Positions 1 to 5,067 of a stretch of DNA of 6,162 nt are shown here, in pieces. Positions within the stretch are counted from its first letter, which is position 1. Each line of letters opens with the position of its first letter. Location of the stretch: positions 1 through 6,162 of the forward strand of contig JBBQNR010000130.1 in assembly GCA_038330145.1 (NCBI GenBank), given 5' to 3'. A program made the translations under genes and the position numbers. This DNA is from JBBQNR01 sp038330145. Its GTDB lineage: Bacteria > Actinomycetota > Thermoleophilia > Solirubrobacterales > JBBDJG01. A model generated the notes under the pieces. The model ran no database searches. It saw nothing but the letters and a program-made list of their open reading frames with translations, and was not told the DNA's origin.

Positions 1-134
1 GTCAGCAGGTAGGCCCCGGACTTCAGGGCGATCGTCACCAGGGCGGTCGCGATCGACAGCCAGGCGAACTTGGTCAGTCCCCGGGGTGCGCCCTGCGGCT
101 CGGCTCCCACCCGTGGAAAGGCGATCCGTTTCAT
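1..134 (-). CDS. Cation diffusion facilitator (CDF) family transporter, N-terminal fragment
   Basis: Only the first 44 codons are in the window; the gene runs off the left edge. It starts at ATG 134-132. The protein begins with a basic, proline/glycine-rich cytoplasmic tail (residues 1-21), then a helix from about residue 22 that reads LTKFAWLSIATALVTIALKS. This matches the first transmembrane segment of CDF metal/proton antiporters, where a KxxAYxLTGS motif usually follows; here AYLLT is the last thing visible. CDF proteins export Zn, Fe, Mn or similar divalent cations across the cytoplasmic membrane. The metal-binding HxxxD and DxxxD motifs lie outside the window, so the substrate is unknown. 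The ribosome-binding site is weak (AGG, 9 bases upstream). The gene lies 107 bases downstream of the MFS gene on the same strand. A short imperfect hairpin (CTCCT/AGGAG, 211-226) in that gap has no T-run. Family assignment rests on one helix, so it is moderate. Confidence 0.6.
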   Translation of the reverse strand, partial: MKRIAFPRVGAEPQGAPRGLTKFAWLSIATALVTIALKSGAYLL

Positions 135-241
135 GTTGGTCAGCCTGTCAGATCCCCCGCTGGGCGGAGCTGTGGGTTCGGTGCGAGGCAAGGACCGGAG
201 CGACGGGGCCCTCCTCACGCCAGGAGCCGACCACTTTTCGA

Positions 242-1519
242 TCAGGGCAGGGTCCGCGGCCAGCGCCGGGACACCGTGAAGGCGATCAGGAGGTACCACA
301 GCGAGGCCGCCGCGAGTACGGCATACGACCGGCCGTCCAGGGGGAGGACGATTGCGGCGAGCGCTGCCGCTGCGACGAAGGCAGAGTTGAAGATGACGTC
401 GTAGAGGGCGAACACGCGGCCCCGGTAGACGTCGCCGACCACGCGCTGGAGGGTGGTGTCGACGCAGATCTTGACACCCTTGGTGGTGATGCCGAGACCG
501 AAGGCCGAGGCCACGATGGCCCAACGGGTGAAGAGGGCGGCCGGGAAGACCTGCATCACCGCGGCGAGGACGCTCAGCGCGGTGACGTAGGCGTGCATGC
601 CGAAGCGCCTGGTCAGCGACGGCGTGACGAGGGCGGCGACGAGGAAGCCGGCACCCGAGGCGCCGACCGCGACTCCGAAACCGGCGAGTCCGGCCCCCAC
701 GTCGGCCTGCTCGAAGTGGTTGCGGAAGAGCAGGATCGTGGCGACGATCATCACGCCGTAGGGGAGCTGGCCGGCGCCGACCACTGCGAGGGCCAACCGT
801 CCGAGCGAGGGCAGGTGTCGGGCTGCGTCCTCAAGACCGCGCAGGACGTTGCCGAGCGCGTCGCGCACAGCGCTGTCGACGCCCTCCAGGTCCGGCCCGA
901 GGTTCGGAAGCCGCGAGGCGAGGAGGGCAGAGAGGAGGTAGGACACGGCACCGACCACGAGGACGATTCCGTCGCTGTGCGAGATCGCGTGCACCGCGCC
1001 TCCGAACCCGAGGCCGCAGATGTAGGCGAGCGTGCCGCCCGTGGGCGAGACGGCGTTCGCCGTGACCAGGAGGTCGCGGCTGACGACGTGGGGCAGGCTC
1101 GCCGAGAGCCCCGCGAGAAGGAACCGGTTCACTGAGAACGCGGCGAGGACGAGGATGTAGAAGGGCCAGCCGACGTCGTCGCGGAGTACGAGGAGGGCGA
1201 CGACGAGAAGCAGAATCACACGAATAGCGTTGCTGGCTATGAGGATTTGGCGCCGCGGCCACCGGTCAAGATAGACCCCGACGAACGGCCCGAGCAGGGT
1301 GAACGGCAGCAGGATCGTCGCGAAGGCCACCGCGATGGCGCCCGCGTTGGGAGCCCGTTCGGGGGAGAACAGGACGGTGGACGCGAGGGCAACCTGGAAG
1401 ATGCCGTCCGAGCCCTGGGACAGCAGTCTCACCGCGAAGAGCCGCCGGAAACCCGAGAACCGCAACAGCGCTGCGAGTTCCCGGAAGAAGATCACCCGGC
1501 GCAGCCTAGCCAGTCGCAA
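242..1519 (-). CDS. MFS transporter, probable drug/metabolite exporter (MFS_3 / DHA3-like)
   Basis: A 425-residue integral membrane protein with about 12 hydrophobic segments in two sets of six, separated by a polar loop at about residues 203-241. The signature loop between helices 2 and 3 is present as GPFVGVYLDRWPRR (residues 77-90), the MFS motif A pattern with its Asp-Arg and paired Arg. Near helix 11 is GDVYRGRVFALYD (362-374), the (V/R)GRVF element typical of MFS_3 exporters such as EntS and macrolide-efflux relatives. These act as proton-coupled exporters of small molecules at the cytoplasmic membrane; the substrate cannot be read from sequence. The longest reading uses TTG at 1519, with only a weak GAGG upstream. 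GTG at codon 9 (1495) is the main alternative and would keep every helix. There is no ATG further upstream before the in-frame stop near 1607. The SGNH hydrolase lies 138 bases upstream and a CDF gene downstream, all on one strand. Confidence 0.85.
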   Translation of the reverse strand: MRLARLRRVIFFRELAALLRFSGFRRLFAVRLLSQGSDGIFQVALASTVLFSPERAPNAGAIAVAFATILLPFTLLGPFVGVYLDRWPRRQILIASNAIRVILLLVVALLVLRDDVGWPFYILVLAAFSVNRFLLAGLSASLPHVVSRDLLVTANAVSPTGGTLAYICGLGFGGAVHAISHSDGIVLVVGAVSYLLSALLASRLPNLGPDLEGVDSAVRDALGNVLRGLEDAARHLPSLGRLALAVVGAGQLPYGVMIVATILLFRNHFEQADVGAGLAGFGVAVGASGAGFLVAALVTPSLTRRFGMHAYVTALSVLAAVMQVFPAALFTRWAIVASAFGLGITTKGVKICVDTTLQRVVGDVYRGRVFALYDVIFNSAFVAAAALAAIVLPLDGRSYAVLAAASLWYLLIAFTVSRRWPRTLP

Positions 1520-1657
1520 CTCGACTCGGCCTCGGTTGCCAAGCGTGATCCGCGTCGCCTCGACGGCCTTCCTCGGCCGGTCCTCATCGGGCTGTCGATC
1601 AGGACGATCTCAGCGCAACAGCGGTGCTCTCAGGTGACCGGGATCGACGCGGATCCG

Positions 1658-2413
1658 TCAGTTCACCGGCAGGAGGTTCGGGCGCTTGCAGGTGACGTCG
1701 TCCCCCGCAGACTGCCCGCGCACATATTCCCAGGCCCACGGGAGCAGGTGGGAGCCCGCCCACGCGGCCTCGCCAAGGGCGATGCCCAGACGTCTCGGTT
1801 TTGGCATAGGCGGCAGCTCCGCCCGCCAGTCCTGCACGTCATACCCGACGGCCTCGGCCAGTGCGGCGGCGATGCGGCGGTGCCCTTCGCTGTTGGCGTG
1901 CAGTCGGTCGCTGTGCCACAGGGCTGGATGGCTCGCGATGGGCACCGAGGCGAGGTCGACGACGGTGGAGCCGTAGCGCTCACGGCACTGCAACGTGACC
2001 GAGTTCAGGAACTGCAACCGCCGGCGTAGTACGACCGCGATCGGCGCGACCCGCGCCATGTCGGGCATCGTGAAGGTCAGGACCTGAGCACCCTTCTCGG
2101 CCAGCTCGGCGTGCATGGCGAACAGGTTCTCGCGAAGCGCATCGCGGTCGAGCTTGGGCCGCAGCACGTCGTTCACGCCGGCCACGACCACGGCGAAGTC
2201 GGGCGCCAGGGCCAGCGCCGGCTGCAGCTGAGTCTCCTGGACCTCGCCCGCCGTCTGTCCGCGTACCGCGAGGTTGGCGTACAACAGGCCCGGATGGATC
2301 ACCGCCAGGTGGCCGGCGAACCGATCAGCCCAGCCGATGTAGACCCCGCCAGGGCCGGGGTCCTCAAGGCCCTCAACGGTGCTGTCACCGATCGCAACCA
2401 GGCGAATCGCCAT
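1658..2413 (-). CDS. SGNH/GDSL-family hydrolase (esterase/lipase-like)
   Basis: A 251-residue protein carrying all SGNH blocks: GDST with the nucleophile Ser11 (block I), the oxyanion-hole Gly52 in NLAVRGQT (block II), Asn81 in GVND (block III), and the Asp169-x-x-His172 pair in SDRLHAN (block V). The catalytic set therefore looks intact. The family hydrolyses ester or thioester bonds of lipids, acyl groups on sugars, and related substrates; which one applies here cannot be inferred. There is no signal peptide or membrane helix, so it is probably cytoplasmic. Residues after about 195 form a tail rich in proline, arginine and tryptophan outside the core fold. The start at ATG 2413 is well supported by AGAGGAG (2426-2420) at a 6-base spacing. 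It is divergent from the secreted-protein gene and is the first of three minus-strand genes. Its position before an exporter suggests, but does not show, a shared role. Confidence 0.9.
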   Translation of the reverse strand: MAIRLVAIGDSTVEGLEDPGPGGVYIGWADRFAGHLAVIHPGLLYANLAVRGQTAGEVQETQLQPALALAPDFAVVVAGVNDVLRPKLDRDALRENLFAMHAELAEKGAQVLTFTMPDMARVAPIAVVLRRRLQFLNSVTLQCRERYGSTVVDLASVPIASHPALWHSDRLHANSEGHRRIAAALAEAVGYDVQDWRAELPPMPKPRRLGIALGEAAWAGSHLLPWAWEYVRGQSAGDDVTCKRPNLLPVN

Positions 2414-2419
2414 ACCGTG

Positions 2420-2426
2420 CTCCTCT
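2420..2426 (-). promoter_or_regulatory. Ribosome-binding site of the SGNH hydrolase gene
   Basis: AGAGGAG on the minus strand, 6 bases before ATG 2413. It is a strong match to the anti-Shine-Dalgarno sequence and fixes the start of the hydrolase. Confidence 0.75.
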
Positions 2427-2605
2427 CATCACCCAACCATCGTGGCCGCACTCGTCTCAGGTCAGTTCATGAGCGATCCTCGGCGGGTCTTAGTACCAAG
2501 GTCCCATTGTCGAGGTCCTCCACCTGGACGAGTCTTCCAGTACTCAACGCAGGTGTGCGCTGAGCCCTTTTTGGCGAACATCGGTCGCGATGCTCCCGAG
2601 AACTT

Positions 2606-2610
2606 GGAGG
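2606..2610 (+). promoter_or_regulatory. Ribosome-binding site selecting the GTG start of the secreted protein
   Basis: GGAGG lies 6 bases before GTG 2617. The in-frame ATG at 2590 would give 9 more residues but has no such site, so GTG is preferred. I found no convincing promoter in the roughly 200-base divergent gap 2414-2616. Confidence 0.7.
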
Positions 2611-2616
2611 AACACA

Positions 2617-3408
2617 GTGGCTTCACAGCAGCGTTCATGCAATGGCCGGCCGCCGGCCAGCAGTTCGGCAGTGGAAGGTCATCGACCGCGGACCGGACAG
2701 CGACGCGGCCGGGGACACCTGATCATCGCTTTGTTCGCCGGAATCGCTCTTGTTTTGGCCGGGTCCTCAAGTCTGATCTCGGCATCGGCCTCGACAGGGA
2801 GCGGAACGGGCGTCGCGCAGAACGCTGCGGTCGTGTCGGCGTCGCTGTCCTCGGTGACGCTCAACCCAACGGACGTTGTGGGCGGAGGTTCGTCTGCCGG
2901 GACGGTTGCTTTGACGGCAGCAGCCCCCTCTGGGGGGTTCATGGTCGCGCTGTCCAGCGACAACACAACCGCTGCGACCGTCCCTGCGAGCGTCACCGTT
3001 CAGGCTGGCGCCACGACCGCGACCTTCGTGGTCTCGACCACGGTCGTGCCCAACAGCCAGTCGGCCATCATCATCGGCACCGCGGGAGGGGTCACGGCTT
3101 ACGGAATCATCACCGTGCGGACGGCCTTTGCCTTCTCGAACGGGAGCATCTCGATCCTCCCGGGAGGTATCGGGAGCGGGACCGTCACTTCGCAGCCCGC
3201 GGGGATCAGCTGCACCATCACCGGTGGCAGCGGCGCGGGCGTCTGCTCCGCGTTCTACCCCGTGGGCACCGTCGTGCGGCTCACCGCGAAGGCCCGCAGC
3301 GGCTCGAGCTTCCAGGGATTCAGGGGGGTGGGCTGCGCCAACGCCTCCAAGATCACCATTGCGGCCGGCACGAACATCACCTGCCAGGTGGGCTTCGCGC
3401 TCAAGTAG
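2617..3408 (+). CDS. Secreted protein with one Ig-like domain and a Cys-containing InlB B-repeat-like domain
   Basis: A 263-residue protein from GTG 2617, not recognised as a named gene. Residues 1-33 form an unusually long basic n-region (Arg cluster 23-32). A hydrophobic core follows at about 34-50, then an ASA-type signal peptidase site near residues 56-58, so export is likely. Residues about 74-167 read like a bacterial Ig-like repeat: SLSSVTLNPTDVVGG, then VALSSDNTTAATVPASVTV, then AGATTATFVVST. This unit is often tandemly repeated in surface proteins, but here there is one copy. Residues about 169-263 resemble divergent InlB B-repeat modules (GTVTSQPAGISC, GTVVRLTAKARSGSSFQGF) with Cys199, 210, 240 and 256, which could form two disulfides outside the cell. 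No LPXTG motif, lipobox or C-terminal membrane anchor is visible, so it is probably released or held non-covalently. Adhesion or wall binding is only inference. The ORF stops at TAG, 6 bases from the convergent rmlB stop. Confidence 0.8.
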   Translation: MASQQRSCNGRPPASSSAVEGHRPRTGQRRGRGHLIIALFAGIALVLAGSSSLISASASTGSGTGVAQNAAVVSASLSSVTLNPTDVVGGGSSAGTVALTAAAPSGGFMVALSSDNTTAATVPASVTVQAGATTATFVVSTTVVPNSQSAIIIGTAGGVTAYGIITVRTAFAFSNGSISILPGGIGSGTVTSQPAGISCTITGGSGAGVCSAFYPVGTVVRLTAKARSGSSFQGFRGVGCANASKITIAAGTNITCQVGFALK

Positions 3409-3414
3409 TCAGAC

Positions 3415-4410
3415 TCAGCGGCCCAGCCGCTCGTAGCTCTGCTCGGTGCGCTCCTTGGCCGGCGCCCACCAGGCCTCGTTGTCGCGGTACCACTCGATGG
3501 TCTGGGTGAGCCCGGCGCGGATGTCCTGGTACCTCGGCGCCCAGCCCGTCTCGGCACGCAGCTTGCTGGAGTCGATGGCGTAACGAAGGTCGTGGCCTGG
3601 GCGGTCGGGGACGAGGTCGAACCAGTCGGCGGGCTTGCCCATCAGCTCCAGCAGCAGCGCCACGATCTGGCGGTTGTTCTGCTCGCCGTCGGCGCCGATG
3701 AGGTAGGTCTCGCCGAGTCGGCCCTGCTCCAGGATCGTGACGACGGCGTCGTTGTGGTCCTCGACGTGGATCCAGTCGCGGACGTTGGCGCCGGCGCCAT
3801 ACAGCTTGGGCCTGACGTCCTGGAGGATGCCGGTGATCTGGCGGGGGATGAACTTCTCGACGTGTTGGTATGGCCCGTAGTTGTTGGAACAGTTGGACAG
3901 CGTGGCCTCGATGCCGAATGAGCGAATCCACGCGCGTACCAACAGGTCGGCGCTCGCCTTGCTGGCCGAGTACGGGCTCGAGGGGTTGACCGGAGTCTGC
4001 TCGGTGAAGCGGGCCGGGTCGTCGAGTTCGAGGTCGCCGTAGACCTCGTCGGTCGAGATGTGGTGCAGCCGCACGTGGTGCTTGCGAACGGCTTCGAGCA
4101 GCCGGTAGGTGCCGATGATGTTGGACTCCATGAACGGCCAGGGGTCATCCAGGGAGTTGTCGTTGTGAGACTCGGCCGCGAAGTGCACGACCGCGTCAGC
4201 CCCCGAGACCAGCCGGTCGACCAGGTTGGCGTCGGCGATGTTCCCGTGGACGAACTCGATCTGGTCGGCCACCGGCGCGAGATTCTCCAGGGAGCCGGCA
4301 TAGGTCAGGGCATCGACCACCGTGAGCGCCCAGTCAGGTCGCGTGGCCCGGGTGCGCCGGACGAAGTTGGCGCCGATGAACCCTGCACCGCCGGTGACGA
4401 GCACCTTCAT
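3415..4410 (-). CDS. rmlB: dTDP-glucose 4,6-dehydratase
   Basis: A 331-residue extended short-chain dehydrogenase. It converts dTDP-D-glucose to dTDP-4-keto-6-deoxyglucose, the second step towards dTDP-L-rhamnose and other deoxysugars, using tightly bound NAD+. Visible motifs are the Rossmann TGGAGFIG (6-13), Asp33 after the second strand, FAAESH (77-82), the catalytic Thr120-Asp121-Glu122 in STDEVYGD, and Tyr147-x3-Lys151 in YSASK. NCSNNYGPYQ and the GANVRDWIHVEDH substrate-binding region follow. Length is normal for the family (about 330-355). In actinobacteria rhamnose forms part of cell-wall linkers and glycans. ATG 4410 was chosen because MKVLVTGGAGFIG is the usual N-terminus and a GGAGGAG site precedes it; the frame is open to ATG 4467 but that extension has no support. 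The partner genes rmlA, rmlC and rmlD are not in the window. It is divergent from rpsO and converges on the secreted-protein gene. Confidence 0.96.
   Translation of the reverse strand: MKVLVTGGAGFIGANFVRRTRATRPDWALTVVDALTYAGSLENLAPVADQIEFVHGNIADANLVDRLVSGADAVVHFAAESHNDNSLDDPWPFMESNIIGTYRLLEAVRKHHVRLHHISTDEVYGDLELDDPARFTEQTPVNPSSPYSASKASADLLVRAWIRSFGIEATLSNCSNNYGPYQHVEKFIPRQITGILQDVRPKLYGAGANVRDWIHVEDHNDAVVTILEQGRLGETYLIGADGEQNNRQIVALLLELMGKPADWFDLVPDRPGHDLRYAIDSSKLRAETGWAPRYQDIRAGLTQTIEWYRDNEAWWAPAKERTEQSYERLGR
3417..3431. other. Perfect 6-bp hairpin at the convergent gene junction
   Basis: AGCGGC (3417-3422), loop CCA, GCCGCT (3426-3431). It sits 8 bases after the secreted-protein stop and covers the last codons and stop of rmlB. 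Neither strand has a T-run after it, so it is not a standard intrinsic terminator. It could stall or stabilise RNA ends from both directions, or be incidental in GC-rich DNA. Confidence 0.35.
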
Positions 4411-4418
4411 GAGTCGTT

Positions 4419-4425
4419 CTCCTCC
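4419..4425 (-). promoter_or_regulatory. Ribosome-binding site of rmlB
   Basis: GGAGGAG on the minus strand, 8 bases before ATG 4410. It decides against the upstream in-frame ATG codons. Confidence 0.75.
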
Positions 4426-4440
4426 AGATCGGGTCCTCAA

Positions 4441-4469
4441 TTTGTACATGATGGCCTGGTCACCCACGA
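4441..4469 (-). promoter_or_regulatory. Possible rmlB promoter
   Basis: TACAAA at 4446-4441 (minus strand) resembles a -10 box. A 17-base spacer would place the -35 at TCGTGG (4469-4464), which is a poor match. The predicted RNA start near 4434 leaves a short leader holding the ribosome-binding site. This is weak evidence, based on inspection only. Confidence 0.25.
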
Positions 4470-4470
4470 T

Positions 4471-4500
4471 TTGGGTGCTGACCTACGCCGCTGGTAACCT
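4471..4500 (+). promoter_or_regulatory. Possible rpsO promoter
   Basis: TTGGGT (4471-4476), an 18-base spacer and TAACCT (4495-4500) form a partial match to a housekeeping sigma promoter. Transcription would start near 4507 and give a leader of about 80 bases. It lies in the 178-base divergent gap with rmlB. Other starts are possible. Confidence 0.3.
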
Positions 4501-4588
4501 TGCCGTGCCGTGAAACCGGCCGCGGATACAGAGAGCCTGGGTGAACCTGCCCCAAGGCACCGCGCAACGAAAACCAAGGAGATACCGC
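4500..4588 (+). promoter_or_regulatory. rpsO mRNA leader with possible S15-responsive structure
   Basis: The leader contains mutually exclusive pairings seen by eye. GTGCC (4505-4509) can pair with GGCAC (4556-4560), extendable by TTGC (4500-4503) with GCAA (4564-4567). Alternatively, CCTGGG (4536-4541) can pair with CCCAAGG (4551-4557) through a one-base bulge. The second pairing uses the GG of the first. S15 is known to repress its own mRNA through leader RNA structures that differ between phyla, including a type described in actinobacteria. Whether this leader belongs to that type was not tested. If transcription starts near 4507, the outer helix would be lost. Confidence 0.3.
4576..4581 (+). 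promoter_or_regulatory. Ribosome-binding site of rpsO
   Basis: AAGGAG, 7 bases before GTG 4589. With the conserved S15 N-terminus PLDTAVKKEI, it fixes the start at GTG rather than at the in-frame GTG 4541. Confidence 0.8.
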
Positions 4589-4858
4589 GTGCCCCTGGAC
4601 ACTGCTGTCAAGAAGGAAATCATGACCGAGTACGCCACCAAAGAGGGCGACACCGGTTCCCCTGAGGTTCAGATCGCGATGCTCACCCGTCGCATCCTGG
4701 ACCTGACCGAGCACTCGCGTGAGCACAAGCACGACCACCACAGCCGCCGCGGCCTCCTGCTGCTGGTCGGCCGTCGCAAGCGCATGCTGCGCTACCTGCA
4801 GGACACCGACATCACTCGTTACCGCGAGCTGATCAAGCGCCTCGGTCTGCGCCGATAA
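4589..4858 (+). CDS. rpsO: 30S ribosomal protein S15
   Basis: An 89-residue protein, exactly the usual S15 length, starting at GTG 4589 and ending at TAA. S15 binds the central domain of 16S rRNA early in 30S assembly, at the h20/h21/h22 junction and the GU/GC motif of h22, and contacts 23S rRNA in the intersubunit bridge. The rRNA-binding residues are in place: GDTGSPEVQ (20-28), His42, His46, and DHHSRRG (49-55) with Asp49 and Ser52. The usual LGLRR end is present. It diverges from rmlB, and pnp follows after a terminator and a 209-base gap, the widely conserved rpsO-pnp order. Autoregulation by S15 binding to its own leader is known in several bacteria and is plausible here. Confidence 0.98.
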   Translation: MPLDTAVKKEIMTEYATKEGDTGSPEVQIAMLTRRILDLTEHSREHKHDHHSRRGLLLLVGRRKRMLRYLQDTDITRYRELIKRLGLRR

Positions 4859-4874
4859 TCGTTCCATTCGGGTG

Positions 4875-4919
4875 GAGCGGCCTCCTCCACGACATGTGAG
4901 GCGGCCGCTTCTTTCGTTT
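4875..4919 (+). terminator. Intrinsic terminator after rpsO
   Basis: AGCGGCC (4876-4882) pairs with GGCCGCT (4903-4909). After one T/C mismatch the stem continues with CCT/AGG and CAC/GTG around a bulged C, closing on the loop GACAT (4891-4895). A T-rich tail (TTCTTTCGTTT, 4909-4919) follows. It ends most rpsO transcripts by inference; readthrough into pnp is likely, as known for this gene pair elsewhere. Confidence 0.85.
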
Positions 4920-4925
4920 GAGAGC

Positions 4926-4977
4926 GGGGCATTTTGCAAGAACGCCCCAGGGTGCCCGCCACGGTGGTGCCCGCACC
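4926..4977 (+). repeat. Hairpin and 9-bp direct repeat in the rpsO-pnp spacer
   Basis: GGGGC (4926-4930) can pair with GCCCC (4944-4948). GGTGCCCGC occurs twice, at 4951-4959 and 4966-4974. Each copy contains TGCCCGC, which could instead pair with GCGGGGCA (4924-4931) with one bulged G, so alternative folds are possible. The second copy is followed by GCACC, which can pair back to GGTGC at 4951-4955. Confidence 0.4.
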
Positions 4978-4985
4978 GAAGAATG

Positions 4986-5007
4986 GCTCAACCGAAAACG
5001 CTCAACC
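4986..5007 (+). repeat. Direct repeat GCTCAACC upstream of pnp
   Basis: Two exact copies of GCTCAACC (4986-4993 and 5000-5007), with a 14-base period, just before TATTGAAA. They could be a protein-binding site near a pnp promoter, but no good -35/-10 pair was found around them. Confidence 0.35.
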
Positions 5008-5018
5008 TATTGAAAGTG

Positions 5019-5039
5019 CGTGCACAACGACGATGCACG
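5019..5039 (+). promoter_or_regulatory. Stem-loop in the pnp leader
   Basis: CGTGCA (5019-5024) and TGCACG (5034-5039) form an exact 6-bp stem with a 9-base loop, 28 bases before the pnp start. In E. coli and Streptomyces a hairpin between rpsO and pnp is cut by RNase III and takes part in control of PNPase. This stem is short for that, so the role is inferred from position only. Confidence 0.4.
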
Positions 5040-5057
5040 GCTGTTTTGACGAGAAAT

Positions 5058-5062
5058 GGAGG
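5058..5062 (+). promoter_or_regulatory. Ribosome-binding site of pnp
   Basis: GGAGG, 5 bases before ATG 5068. An in-frame ATG at 5056 overlaps this site and has only a weak site of its own, so 5068 is preferred; the choice alters only 4 residues. Confidence 0.75.
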
Positions 5063-5067
5063 ATCCC

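Noticed and set aside
86..1135. Long plus-strand open frame (349 codons) opposite the MFS gene
   Set aside because: Its product is a low-complexity run of Arg, Glu, Gly and Asp, typical of the antisense of a GC-rich gene; the minus strand encodes a coherent 12-helix transporter.
1564..1579. CGGCC/GGCCG hairpin in the gap between the SGNH and MFS genes as a terminator
   Set aside because: The stem has only 5 bp and no T-run follows on the minus strand; stems of this size are expected by chance in GC-rich DNA.
2379..3509. Plus-strand open frame of 376 codons overlapping the secreted-protein gene
   Set aside because: It is out of frame with a protein that has a clear signal peptide, ribosome-binding site and recognisable domains; its Arg/His/Gly-rich product resembles no family.
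4411..4467. N-terminal extension of rmlB to ATG 4467
   Set aside because: The residues before MKVLVTGG are not part of the family, and the strong GGAGGAG site serves ATG 4410.
4460..4939. Minus-strand open frame of 159 codons antisense to rpsO
   Set aside because: It covers the entire conserved S15 gene and its terminator on the opposite strand, with no ribosome-binding site or recognisable domain.
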